NCBI RefSeq assembly: GCF_013377905.1
Contig: NZ_JABKAV010000010.1
Location: 36,631-100,630, forward strand
Reading direction: 5' to 3'
Length of the DNA: 64,000 nt
Source of the DNA: Hymenobacter terrestris
Lineage (GTDB): Bacteria; Bacteroidota; Bacteroidia; Cytophagales; Hymenobacteraceae
Shown: one piece after another, positions 16,373-24,771 of the stretch
Position numbering within the stretch: position 1 is the stretch's first letter
Layout: every line of letters begins with the position of its first letter
The notes under the pieces: generated by a model
Database searches by the model: none
Seen by the model: the letters and a program-made list of their open reading frames with translations, nothing else
Told to the model about the DNA's origin: nothing
Made by a program: the position numbers and the translations under genes

Positions 16373-16516
16373 AGAGCATGTTTGGGAATTGTTATGCTGA
16401 GCTTGCCGAAGCATCTCTACTGCTTCGCCAGCGGCTTCTCTAACGAAGCGGTAGAGATGCTTCGGCAAGCTCAGCATGACGGAAACGCTGTTTTAATAAA
16501 TTCCCAAACACGCTCT
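16373..16516. repeat. Inverted repeat family A, copy 2, nested in an outer palindrome
   Basis: Inner arms at 16394-16427 and 16444-16477 are of the family A type (atgctgagcttgccgaagca). Outer arms at 16373-16390 and 16499-16516 contain tgtttgggaatt / aattcccaaaca. Directly precedes the antiporter gene. Confidence 0.85.
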
Positions 16517-16536
16517 AAGCTTCCCATCACCTAACT

Positions 16537-17832
16537 ATGTACAACACCATCCTTGTCGTGCTCGGCGTGGCAATTCTGGGCGTGGCCTGGCTGCCGTCGC
16601 TGCTCAAAAAGTATCCGCTTTCGTATCCGATTTTGTTTGTGGGGCTGGGGATGCTGATTTTTACCCTGCCGCTGGGCCTGCCCGACCCCGACCCGGTGGA
16701 GTTCTCCACCTTCGCCACCCACCTCACCGAACTGTGCGTGACGGTGGCCCTCACCGGCACCGGCCTCAAAATTGACAAGCGGTTTTCGATAAAAGCCTGG
16801 CGCATTCCGCTGCTGCTGGTGCTGGTGCTGATGGTGCTGACTATCGGCGGCTTCGTGGGCGTGGCCTGGGGCGTGTTCGGGCTGCCGCTGGCCTCGGCCG
16901 TGGTGCTAGCCGCCACCCTCGCGCCCACCGACCCGGTGCTGGCCGGCGACGTGCAGGTAGGCGAGCCCGGCAAGGGCGGCGAAGACAACGTGCGCTTCGC
17001 CCTGACGGGTGAGGCAGGCCTCAACGACGGCCTGGCCTTTCCGTTCGTGTATCTGGCCCTGGCGCTGCTGCCTATTGCCAAGGAAAGTATGAGCGAGCGG
17101 CTCTGGCACTGGACCTGGATGGATATGGGCTACCGCGTGGCCATGGGGGTGCTGGCCGGTTGGCTGGCGGGCCGGCTGCTGTCGTACCTGATTTTTGATT
17201 TGCCGCGCCGCGCCCGCATCCGGCCCAATGCCTACGGCTTTGTGGCGCTGGCCGTAACGCTGGTGGCCTACGGGCTTACCGAGCTGGTGCACGGCTACGG
17301 GTTTCTGGCCGTGTTTGTAGCGGCCGTTACACTGCGCCGCCACGAGCGCAGCCACGAGCACCAGGACGAGATGCACGACTTCACCGACCAGTTGGAGCGC
17401 CTGCTGATTGTGATAATTCTGACCCTGTTCGGCGGCTCTATTGCCTGGGGGTTGTTCAATTACCTGAACTGGACGGGCGTAGCGCTGGGCCTGATTCTGC
17501 TGTTGGTGCTACGGCCTTTGGGGGGGCTGCTCACGCTTTGGGGTAGCCGCCTCGACTGGAGCGAGCGGCTGGTGGTATCGTTTTTTGGTATCCGTGGTAT
17601 CGGCTCCTTCTTCTACCTGGCCTTTGCCCTCGATACCCGCTATTTCCCTAACAGCCGCGAACTGTGGGCTACTACCGGCTTCACGGTGCTCGTGTCCATC
17701 GTGCTGCACGGCACGCTGGCCACGCCCGTTATGAACTGGCTCGACCGGCGCCAGGGCCGCCCCACAGTAGAGGAGCAGGAAGAGCAGGATACGCAGCAGC
17801 AGCAGGAAGGGGAGTCCGCCAGCACGACGTAG
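16537..17832 (+). CDS. Cation:proton antiporter (CPA1/NhaP type)
   Basis: 431-residue inner-membrane antiporter with about 12 membrane helices. The core motifs are LAATLAPTDPVLAGDVQVG near residue 128 and FALTGEAGLNDGLAFPFVY near 151; the T-D-P and N-D pairs are the usual ion-binding site of the CPA1/NhaP branch. FFGIRGIGSFFYLAFAL lies near 350. A Glu/Gln-rich cytoplasmic tail closes the protein. Exchanges Na+ or K+ for H+ in pH and salt homeostasis; the ion is not deducible. Confidence 0.85.
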   Translation: MYNTILVVLGVAILGVAWLPSLLKKYPLSYPILFVGLGMLIFTLPLGLPDPDPVEFSTFATHLTELCVTVALTGTGLKIDKRFSIKAWRIPLLLVLVLMVLTIGGFVGVAWGVFGLPLASAVVLAATLAPTDPVLAGDVQVGEPGKGGEDNVRFALTGEAGLNDGLAFPFVYLALALLPIAKESMSERLWHWTWMDMGYRVAMGVLAGWLAGRLLSYLIFDLPRRARIRPNAYGFVALAVTLVAYGLTELVHGYGFLAVFVAAVTLRRHERSHEHQDEMHDFTDQLERLLIVIILTLFGGSIAWGLFNYLNWTGVALGLILLLVLRPLGGLLTLWGSRLDWSERLVVSFFGIRGIGSFFYLAFALDTRYFPNSRELWATTGFTVLVSIVLHGTLATPVMNWLDRRQGRPTVEEQEEQDTQQQQEGESASTT

Positions 17833-17854
17833 GGGCTTGCCCCCGCCCGCCGCT
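17830..17854. repeat. Half element of repeat family D
   Basis: gtaggggcttgcccccgccc matches one arm of the family D repeats found at 42855, 50161 and 60845, but no matching second arm follows. Overlaps the antiporter stop codon. Confidence 0.55.
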
Positions 17855-17886
17855 GGAACAGGCCCCGTCGGGGATGTAACGCTAAA

Positions 17887-17950
17887 CTCCCGCTTCGCGT
17901 ATCGTTGCGCCATGTCGTTTAGCTGTCAGCAACGACACGCAAAGCGGGAG
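17887..17950. repeat. Inverted repeat family C, copy 1
   Basis: 22-base arms at 17887-17908 and 17929-17950 (two mismatches), starting ctcccgcttcgcgt. Sits between the antiporter and the first M48 gene. Confidence 0.8.
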
Positions 17951-18020
17951 CTTCATGCCATATCCCAACACCAGCCGCCGCGTTGCGTTCAAGCATTATC
18001 TCTCACCAACTCCTGCTCCT

Positions 18021-19481
18021 ATGCTTCTACGTTCTATTCCCTCCCTGCTACTTGCCGGCCTGCTGCTGACCGGTTGTGCTACCAACCCGGTAACGGGTAA
18101 AAAAGAAGTCATGCTCGTGTCGGAAGGGCAGGAGCTGGCGATGGGTAAAGAATCGGACCCGGCCATTATTGCGCAGTTCGGTTTGTACCAGAATGAGAAG
18201 CTGCAGAACTACATCAACACGATGGGCGACAAGATGGGCAAGGTGTCGCACCGGCCCGAGCTCAACTACCAGTTCCGCATCGTCGATTCGCCGGTAATTA
18301 ACGCCTTTGCCGTGCCGGGGGGCTACGTGTACTTCACGCGTGGCATTATGGCAAACTTCAACAACGAAGCCCAGTTTGCCGGCGTGCTGGGCCACGAAAT
18401 CGGCCACGTAACGGCCCGACATTCGGCCAAGCAGCAAACTACCTCCATCCTCAGCCAGGTGGGCCTGATGGGGGCCATGATTGCCTCACCCCGGTTTGCC
18501 CAGTACGGCGAGCAAGCCATGCAGGGCCTGCAGCTACTCAACCTCAAGTTCGGCCGCGACGATGAAAACCAGGCCGACGAGCTGGGCGTGGAGTACTCGA
18601 CTAAAATAGGCTACAACGCCGCCGAAATGGCCGATTTCTTTCGCACCCTGGAGCGCGAGCAGCAGCAGGCCGGCGGCGAGGCCATCCCCGATTTCCTGAG
18701 TACCCACCCTAACCCCGCCGACCGCTACGAGCACGTGAACCAGCTGGCAGCCCAGTGGAAAGCCAAGCCCGGCACGCCCGCCAAGCTTGCCATCAACCGC
18801 GACGCTTACCTGCGCCTCATCGACGGCATTACTTATGGCGAAGACCCGCGCCAGGGCTTCGTGGAGAACAACGCTTTCTACCACCCCGAGCTGAAATTCC
18901 AGTTCCCGGTGCCCCAGGGCTGGAAGACCCAGAACTCGCCTCAGCAATTCCAGATGGCCGATCCGGCCGGCAAAGCCATGATGTTGCTCACGCTGGCCCC
19001 CGGCAGCTCGGTGCAGGAAGCCGCTCAGGCCGTGGCCAAACAGCTGAGCCTGCAGGTAGCCGAGTCGCGCGAGCTGACGGTAAACGGCTTCCCGGCCCTG
19101 GCTTTCGTGGGTACCCAAGTGCAGCAGGACCAGCAAACCGGCCAGCAGCAAACCGGTATGCAGGTGCTGAGCTACATTATTCAGGACGGTAAAACGCTTT
19201 ATATGATGCTCGGCGGCAGTGCCCCGCAGGATTTTGCGGCCTATGCGCCCGTGTTCACCCGCACCATGGAAGGCTTCCAGCGCCTCACCGCCGCCGACAA
19301 GCTCAACCGCCAGGCCGAACGCCTGCGCATCCGCGCCACCACAACCAGCCAGACGCTGGCCCAGGCCCTGAGTGCCAACGGCGTACCCACCAAGCGGCAC
19401 GAAGAAATGGCCATCCTCAACGGCATGCAGCTCTCCGACCGGCTCGGCCGCGGTATGCTGTTTAAAGTGGTGGGGAAATAA
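18021..19481 (+). CDS. M48 family metalloprotease, lipoprotein
   Basis: 486 residues. The ATG at 18021 is chosen because it opens a lipoprotein signal ending LLLTGC (Cys19); a 22-residue upstream extension overlaps repeat-derived sequence. The zinc site is HEIGH at 125-129 with the third ligand Glu in RDDENQADELG near 185. Resembles BepA/LoiP-type periplasmic M48 proteases that survey outer-membrane proteins. An extended C-terminal half includes a P-x-G-W-x-x-Q-N-S domain and ends in a LysM-like module (LAQALSANGVPTKRHEEMAI, then LFKVVGK). A paralogue follows immediately. Confidence 0.88.
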   Translation: MLLRSIPSLLLAGLLLTGCATNPVTGKKEVMLVSEGQELAMGKESDPAIIAQFGLYQNEKLQNYINTMGDKMGKVSHRPELNYQFRIVDSPVINAFAVPGGYVYFTRGIMANFNNEAQFAGVLGHEIGHVTARHSAKQQTTSILSQVGLMGAMIASPRFAQYGEQAMQGLQLLNLKFGRDDENQADELGVEYSTKIGYNAAEMADFFRTLEREQQQAGGEAIPDFLSTHPNPADRYEHVNQLAAQWKAKPGTPAKLAINRDAYLRLIDGITYGEDPRQGFVENNAFYHPELKFQFPVPQGWKTQNSPQQFQMADPAGKAMMLLTLAPGSSVQEAAQAVAKQLSLQVAESRELTVNGFPALAFVGTQVQQDQQTGQQQTGMQVLSYIIQDGKTLYMMLGGSAPQDFAAYAPVFTRTMEGFQRLTAADKLNRQAERLRIRATTTSQTLAQALSANGVPTKRHEEMAILNGMQLSDRLGRGMLFKVVGK

Positions 19482-19589
19482 GAACTGGCGGGGTCTTTGG
19501 TTACTACCGGGTGGGCCGCCTCCCTATCGGCGCCGCTGCCCTGGCGGCGCCGCAGGGCCCGGCCAACTTTTCTACTTAGCGTTTCTGTC

Positions 19590-21020
19590 ATGAAAAACTT
19601 CCTCTCGCATCCCTTCCTCCGTACCGGCGCCATGGCGCTGGCGTTGCTGCCGCTGGCCGGCTCGGCTGGTTTCCGCCCGCCGGCCCCAGCCAAGGAGCCC
19701 GACCCCCAAGTGCTGGCCCAGTTCGGCCTGCTCAATAACCCGGCCCTGCAAAAGTTCATCGACCTGAAAGGCCAGCAGATGGCCGCCGTGTCCAGCCGCT
19801 CCGATTTCGGTTACCAGTTTACCATTCTGGACTCGCCGATGATAAACGCCTTCGCCGCGCCCGATGGCAACATCTACTTCACGCGCGGCATTATGGCCCA
19901 TTTCAACGATGAGGCGCAGTTTGCCGGCGTGCTGGGCCACGAGTTGGGCCATGTAACGGCCCGCCACGGTGAGAAACAGCAAACCCGCTCGACGCTGGCC
20001 TCCGGGGCGCTGCTGCTGGGCTCCATTCTCTCGAAGCGGGTGGCCTCCATTGCCCAGCCGCTGTCGCAGGGCGCGGGCCTGTTGTTTCTCAAGTACGGCC
20101 GCGACGATGAGCGTGAGGCTGACAAGCTGGGCGTGGCCTACTCGAGCAAAATCGGGTACGATGCCTCCCATATGGCCGATTTCTTCCTCACGCTCCAGCG
20201 CCAGGAGCAGGCCAGCGGAGCCGGTGGCACGCCCACGTTCCTGAGCAGCCACCCCAACTCGGCCGACCGCTACAGCACCGTGCGGCAGCTGGCTGCCCAG
20301 GCCAAGCAACAACAGGGCGGCCGGGCCCTCACGGTAAACCGCAGCGGTTATCTGCGCATGCTCGAAGGCATGCCCTACGGCGAAGACCCACGTCAGGGCT
20401 TCGTGGAAGGCGGCGTATTCTACCATCCCGAGCTGAAATTCCAGTTCCCCATTCCGCAGGGCTGGCAGAGCCAGAACTCGCCCCAGCAGTTCCAGATGGC
20501 CGAGCCCAACGGTAAAGCCGTGCAAATCCTGACGCTGGCTCCCGGCAACTCAGTCGATGAAGCGGCCCAGGCGTTGGCCAAGGAGCTGAACATCAGTTCG
20601 CCACAAGCCAGCCGCACCACCATCAACGGCCTGCCCGCTATTGCCCTGCAGGGCGACCAAGTGGGCCAGGATCAGCAGGGCCGCCAGGGCATCCAGGCCA
20701 GCACGCTTTCCTACATCATTCAGGATGGCAAAACGCTGTACGCCCTCATCGGTCTCTGCGGCCCCGGTACGCTGGGCAGCTATGGCCCCGCCTTCCAGCG
20801 CACGGCCCAGGGTTTCCGCCGCCTCACCGACGCCAGCAAGCTGAACCGCCAGAGCGAGAAAATTCGCATCCGCACCGCCAAAGCCGGTCAGACGCTGGCC
20901 CAAGCCCTCACGGCCAATGGCGTGTCCAGCAAGCGCCACCAAGAGCTGGCTATTCTGAACGGTATGAAAACCACCGACAAGCTCAGCGCCGGTACGCTGT
21001 TTAAAGTGGTGGGGAAGTAG
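19590..21020 (+). CDS. M48 family metalloprotease, paralogue
   Basis: 476 residues, clearly a tandem duplicate of the preceding gene: same domain order, HELGH at 117-121, RDDEREADKLG as third-ligand segment, YGEDPRQGFVEGGVFYHPEL, and the same LysM-like end. Unlike its neighbour the N-terminus is a normal signal peptide with no lipobox (LPLAGSAGF), so it may be soluble in the periplasm. The ATG at 19590 is preferred over a 31-residue Arg-rich extension. A short GC hairpin (19529-19551) lies between the two genes. Confidence 0.88.
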   Translation: MKNFLSHPFLRTGAMALALLPLAGSAGFRPPAPAKEPDPQVLAQFGLLNNPALQKFIDLKGQQMAAVSSRSDFGYQFTILDSPMINAFAAPDGNIYFTRGIMAHFNDEAQFAGVLGHELGHVTARHGEKQQTRSTLASGALLLGSILSKRVASIAQPLSQGAGLLFLKYGRDDEREADKLGVAYSSKIGYDASHMADFFLTLQRQEQASGAGGTPTFLSSHPNSADRYSTVRQLAAQAKQQQGGRALTVNRSGYLRMLEGMPYGEDPRQGFVEGGVFYHPELKFQFPIPQGWQSQNSPQQFQMAEPNGKAVQILTLAPGNSVDEAAQALAKELNISSPQASRTTINGLPAIALQGDQVGQDQQGRQGIQASTLSYIIQDGKTLYALIGLCGPGTLGSYGPAFQRTAQGFRRLTDASKLNRQSEKIRIRTAKAGQTLAQALTANGVSSKRHQELAILNGMKTTDKLSAGTLFKVVGK

Positions 21021-21046
21021 GTTTAACTTTGCCTCCATTCGTTTTG

Positions 21047-21082
21047 AAAGCTAGACTTCAAGTTTTTTGAGGTCTAGCTTTT
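21047..21082. terminator. Bidirectional terminator overlapping a stop codon
   Basis: 15-bp stem (arms from 21047 and to 21081) with loop gtttt and T run on the plus strand. Ends the M48 pair. It also encodes the last residues (LDLKKLEV) and stop of the convergent gene. Confidence 0.8.
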
Positions 21083-21572
21083 TTATGAAAGACTGAATGG
21101 TTTCGGAGTTGAGCAGTATCCAGACATCATCTCCTGTGGGGTCTTCGGGGATAAAATCGAACTCCAAATGACAATTAGCTATTGCTAATTCTAAGCCTTC
21201 AAAGTTGAGTAGCAACAGGTGCGGCCGGGTGTCGGGAAATCCAAAAACATCAAAACCGGTGAGTTGTCTGCCCACCAGCTGCTGCCAGTAGGCTGTCTCG
21301 GGGGCAAACTTTTCGCTGGCCAAGCAAAACGAGGTAGCTGAAGCACATAACGTGTAGTGAAACCACCCCTTAACCCCGTTCCACCCGATAAAGACGGTTT
21401 GTCCATTCTCGAATTGCAATTCTACCTGCTGGGCAATGATATCTATCCCTTGCTCATTCGTTGTCAAAGCCTCTATCCCGAAAACATCATGGTAGAAGTA
21501 TGCAGCTAACCTTTGGCGCACGACGCTGGCCACGGGCCGGAGCAGGTGCTCCAAGAGAAGTGGATAACTCAT
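21051..21572 (-). CDS. Hypothetical protein
   Basis: 173 residues, cytoplasmic, no signal peptide or membrane segment. Features visible: LLLEHLLRPVASVVRQRLAA at the N-terminus, an acidic EFDFIPEDPTGDDVWILLN segment near the C-terminus. I recognise no family. GC is lower than flanking genes. Its C-terminus is encoded in the terminator hairpin shared with the M48 genes. Confidence 0.65.
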   Translation of the reverse strand: MSYPLLLEHLLRPVASVVRQRLAAYFYHDVFGIEALTTNEQGIDIIAQQVELQFENGQTVFIGWNGVKGWFHYTLCASATSFCLASEKFAPETAYWQQLVGRQLTGFDVFGFPDTRPHLLLLNFEGLELAIANCHLEFDFIPEDPTGDDVWILLNSETIQSFIKKLDLKKLEV

Positions 21573-21638
21573 CTGGATTAGAGTAAAAAAAGCACCTCAG
21601 TCTAACTACTCGAATTAGGCGCGTAATTAATAGCAGCG

Positions 21639-21660
21639 AAATCAGCGACAATCTGTGATT
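21639..21660. repeat. Short dispersed repeat overlapping the batA stop
   Basis: aaatcagcgacaatctgtgatt, near-identical to 8411-8430. Its last base is part of the batA stop codon. Confidence 0.5.
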
Positions 21661-22685
21661 TAGTCCTCCAGCGCGTTGGTCAGAAACGTGTTCTTGAGGC
21701 CCAGCCAGAGCAGCCAGAATCCTAGGCACCAGTAGAGGTAGGTGCGGTAGTAGTCCTGGGTGTTGCGGTAGCGGGTTTGTTTGATTTCGGACTTCTCGTA
21801 ACTATTGATCTGGTCGAACACCTGGCGCAGGCCGGCGTTGTCGGTGGCGCGGAAGAAGCGGCCGTCGCCGGCCTGGGCAATCTGGCGCATGGTGGTTTCG
21901 TCGAGACGCGTTTCCACGAAACGGGGCCGGCCGTTCTCGTCGGTGCCGTAGGGCACCACGCCATCCTGCCCCAGCCCGATGGTGTAGAGTTTAAGGCCAT
22001 AGGCATGGGCCAGTTGGGCGGCCGTCAGCGGGTCGAGCGAGCCGGCTGTGTTTTCGCCGTCCGAGAGCAGGATGCACACTTTGGTGCGCGAGGGCGAATC
22101 GCGGAGGCGGTTGGTGGCCACGCCCAGCGCCGTACCGATGGCCGTGCCGTCGTTGGCAATCAGGCCCAGGCGCAGGCCCTGCAGGTTTTCGCGCAGCAGC
22201 TCGTAGTCGGTGGTGAGGGGAGCCAGCGAGTAGGCGTTGCCGGCGAAGGCCACCAGCCCCACCCGGTCGCCGCGGCGGCGGTCCAGGAAACCGAGGGCCA
22301 CGCGCTTAGCAGCCTCCAGGCGGTTGGGGCGCAAATCCTGCAGCTCCATCGAGGCCGACACGTCGAGCACCAGCACAATATCAATGCCCTGGCCGGTTTG
22401 CGCCACCCGCTCGTCGGTGCGCTGGGGCCGCGCCAGCGCCACAATCCCGAAGCCCAGGCTTAGGGCCAGCACCACATCGGGCACGAAACGCAGGGCCGCG
22501 CTCCAGTCGCGCCGCAGCTCGCCGGCCACGAAGGCCACATCCAGGTGCGCCCGCCGCCGCCGGGCCAGCGCCCAGCGCAGCACGAACAGCAGTGGCACCA
22601 GCGGCAGTAGCAGCAGCAGGCGCGGCTGCTCCCAGCTGTAGCCGGCCAGCGTGGCGTAGCGCAGGCTGTCGAGCAGTTCTTGCAT
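21660..22685 (-). CDS. batA: VWA-domain membrane protein BatA
   Basis: 341 residues. Two N-terminal membrane segments (RLLLLLPLVPLLFVLRWAL; VVLALSLGFGIVALA), then a von Willebrand A domain with metal-ion site D108-x-S110-x-S112 in VLDVSASM, the TTDYE loop and LLSDGENTAGS. A third membrane helix lies near the C-terminus (YLYWCLGFWLLWLGL). This is the BatA architecture of Bacteroidota aerotolerance operons. Downstream of the BatD-like gene on the same strand, with a family B repeat between. No batB follows. Confidence 0.85.
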   Translation of the reverse strand: MQELLDSLRYATLAGYSWEQPRLLLLLPLVPLLFVLRWALARRRRAHLDVAFVAGELRRDWSAALRFVPDVVLALSLGFGIVALARPQRTDERVAQTGQGIDIVLVLDVSASMELQDLRPNRLEAAKRVALGFLDRRRGDRVGLVAFAGNAYSLAPLTTDYELLRENLQGLRLGLIANDGTAIGTALGVATNRLRDSPSRTKVCILLSDGENTAGSLDPLTAAQLAHAYGLKLYTIGLGQDGVVPYGTDENGRPRFVETRLDETTMRQIAQAGDGRFFRATDNAGLRQVFDQINSYEKSEIKQTRYRNTQDYYRTYLYWCLGFWLLWLGLKNTFLTNALED

Positions 22686-22730
22686 TTATGGTGGAAGGAG
22701 AGCGTGAAATAATGACTTAGCGAGCAAAGA

Positions 22731-22829
22731 ACGTCATTCAGCGCGCAGCGAAGAATCTCGCGTGCAGTCGTTGAAGTATACTAATCCAGCGTCAGCACGC
22801 GAGATTCTTCGCTGCGCGCTGAATGACGT
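22731..22829. repeat. Inverted repeat family B, copy 2
   Basis: Perfect 35-base arms at 22731-22765 and 22795-22829. Relative to copy 1, tcagagcgcagcg has become tcagcgcgcagcg with the matching change in the other arm. Lies inside the bat gene run. Confidence 0.9.
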
Positions 22830-22837
22830 GCCCTTGA

Positions 22838-23842
22838 TCATTCGCCTTCTTGCGTCATCACCTGCCCGTACTGGCGTTCGGCAAACTGGCGGAGCAGGTC
22901 GAACATGACGTCGGTTTCGGTGTCTTCCTCGAAAAACTGATTGCCGTAGATAACCCGGTCGGCCAGGGCCAGGGCCTGCCGCACATCGGGGTCGTGGTGG
23001 TAGCGGGCCACGATTTCGCGGGTCGTGAGGCTGGTGATGTTGAAGTTGGTGAGCGTGGAGAGGTAGTTTTTCCAGAGCGTAATGGCCCGCTCCATGTTGT
23101 TGAGCGAGCGGGAAAGCGTGAATCGCTCGACGTGGCGGGCATATTGGGCCAGAAAGTACGCATGGTTCTTCCGCAAGCGGTAGCGGCGGTAGCGCAGGCG
23201 CAGGCGCTGCCGGAAGCCCAGCACCAGCCCGCCGGCCAGCAGCAGCAGCCCGGCCAGTCCGGCCAGCCAATAGGGGTAATTGAAGCGCTGGGCTACGGGC
23301 AGTAGCTGCAGATTCTGGCGTAGCGCCGGCGCCTCGGCGGCGGCAACAACCGGAGCCGTAGGCCGCAGCCGCACCTGTGCTGCCGGCGTGGGCACCACCA
23401 GCGTATCGCGACCGCGCAGCACGGTTACGGGCACGCTCAGCGTCTGCACCGAATCGAGGCTGAAGGTGCGCAGGCGGTATACGGCTTGGTCGAGGCTGCG
23501 GCCCTGGCGGGTGCGAGTGGGCCGGTAGCGGCGGCCCACATACTCGAAGGGCGCGAAGCTGGCGGCCGAGTCGGGGAAGATGATTTCCAGCGCCGGCGCG
23601 TGGTCCGAGGTCAGCTCGTATTCAATAATTTCGCCCACCCGCACGCTCGCCTTCCGGAACCGGCCCTGCGCCACTGCCTGCTGCTGCTGCGCCGATGCGC
23701 CGGCTACCGTAGCTGCGACGGGTACCTGAGCCGGCACCTGCGCGACGCCCGCGCCGGCCAGCAGGAGCAGGACCACCGTTGCCGACAACCGCCGGCCAAT
23801 GCGTTGCGGCCAATACCAGTTCAAGCCCGCGCCCTCACCCAC
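22838..23842 (-). CDS. BatD-like membrane protein of the Bat operon
   Basis: 334 residues. Starts at a GTG that overlaps the DUF58 stop by eight bases, which implies coupled translation. A signal sequence (ATVVLLLLAGAGVAQV) leads to a periplasmic beta domain (VRVGEIIEYELTSDHAPALE; FEYVGRRYRPTRTRQG), a membrane helix near 215 (WLAGLAGLLLLAGGLVLGF), and a cytoplasmic helical tail with ERFTLSRSLNNMERAITLWK. The topology matches BatD/DUF4381-type proteins located between DUF58 and BatA. Function in the complex is not known. Confidence 0.65.
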   Translation of the reverse strand: MGEGAGLNWYWPQRIGRRLSATVVLLLLAGAGVAQVPAQVPVAATVAGASAQQQQAVAQGRFRKASVRVGEIIEYELTSDHAPALEIIFPDSAASFAPFEYVGRRYRPTRTRQGRSLDQAVYRLRTFSLDSVQTLSVPVTVLRGRDTLVVPTPAAQVRLRPTAPVVAAAEAPALRQNLQLLPVAQRFNYPYWLAGLAGLLLLAGGLVLGFRQRLRLRYRRYRLRKNHAYFLAQYARHVERFTLSRSLNNMERAITLWKNYLSTLTNFNITSLTTREIVARYHHDPDVRQALALADRVIYGNQFFEEDTETDVMFDLLRQFAERQYGQVMTQEGE

Positions 23843-24734
23843 GACCTCCGCGCTGGTTGCGCCGCCGGAACAGGTTCACCAGCTGGGGAACGAAGTCGTC
23901 GGCGGTGCTGATGGACAGGAATTCGGTGCGGTGGCGGCGGCAGATCTGGCCAATCTGGGCCCGGTTCTGCTCGTAGGTGGCCCGGTAACGCTCCCGAAAG
24001 GCCGCCGACGAGGTATTCGTCCACACGGTACGGCCCGATTCCTGGTCATGGAGCGGGATGATGCCCAAAGGCGGGAATTCCTGCTCGCGCTGGTCGAGTA
24101 GTTGCAGCACCACCAAATCGTGCTTGCGGGCTAGCATCGTCAGCTCCCGCTCGTAGTCGGCGTCGATAAAATCGGAAATCAGCAGCACAATACTGCGCCG
24201 CTTCAGCAGCCCCAGCGCCTGCTTTATGCCGGCCGCCACCGCCGTTTGCCGGTGCTGGGGCTCCAGCTCGTACAGCCGCTTGATGAGCGAGTAGGCGTGG
24301 TGGGTGCCTTTGCCCGAAGGCTGGTACAGCTCTTTCTGGTCGGAGAAGGCCAGCAGGCCCAGCTGGGCATCCTGGCGGGCGGCGGCCAGTGCCAGCACCC
24401 CGCAAATGTCGCGGCCCATATCGAGCTTGCGGCGGCCGGCCGCGCCTACCTGCTGCGAGGCACTCACATCGAGCAGCAGCAGCACCTGTTGCTCACGCTC
24501 TTCCTTATAGGTTTTTACAAACGTGCCGTGGCCTTTGCTGCTCACGGCCCAGTCGATGGCTCGCACTTCGTCGCCGTACTGATACAGGCGCACCTCATCC
24601 ACTTCCAGGCCCGTACCTTTAAACACGGAGTGAAAATTGCCCTGCAACTGGGCATCCACGGCCTTTAGGATGCGGATTTCCATCTGCCGCAGGCGGCGCA
24701 CAAGCTGCTGGAAAGGCGAATCGGCGGGTTTCAT
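23835..24734 (-). CDS. DUF58 domain protein
   Basis: 299 residues, a VWA-like DUF58 protein that usually partners a MoxR ATPase. It has KGTGLEVDEVRLYQYGDEVR followed by AIDWAVSSKG, the core DUF58 motif, then a VWA fold beginning LLLLDVSAS. The ATG at 24734 is chosen because the ORF further upstream is antisense to the DUF4296 gene. CTAAACTA on the plus strand (24740-24747; TAGTTTAG on the coding strand) is a one-mismatch -7 element ending five bases before the start. No moxR gene precedes it, which is unusual. Confidence 0.82.
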   Translation of the reverse strand: MKPADSPFQQLVRRLRQMEIRILKAVDAQLQGNFHSVFKGTGLEVDEVRLYQYGDEVRAIDWAVSSKGHGTFVKTYKEEREQQVLLLLDVSASQQVGAAGRRKLDMGRDICGVLALAAARQDAQLGLLAFSDQKELYQPSGKGTHHAYSLIKRLYELEPQHRQTAVAAGIKQALGLLKRRSIVLLISDFIDADYERELTMLARKHDLVVLQLLDQREQEFPPLGIIPLHDQESGRTVWTNTSSAAFRERYRATYEQNRAQIGQICRRHRTEFLSISTADDFVPQLVNLFRRRNQRGGRG

Positions 24735-24758
24735 TCGGCCTAAACTACGGTATTGACC

Positions 24759-24766
24759 TAACTTTG
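24759..24766 (+). promoter_or_regulatory. -7 element of the DUF4296 gene, leaderless layout
   Basis: TAACTTTG, full match to TAnnTTTG, ends five bases before the GTG start at 24772. Together with TAGTTTAG on the other strand it forms a divergent promoter pair in only 37 bases. Confidence 0.6.
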
Positions 24767-24771
24767 CCTTC

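Noticed and set aside
18534..19400. 288-codon minus-strand ORF
   Set aside because: Shadow of the first M48 gene.
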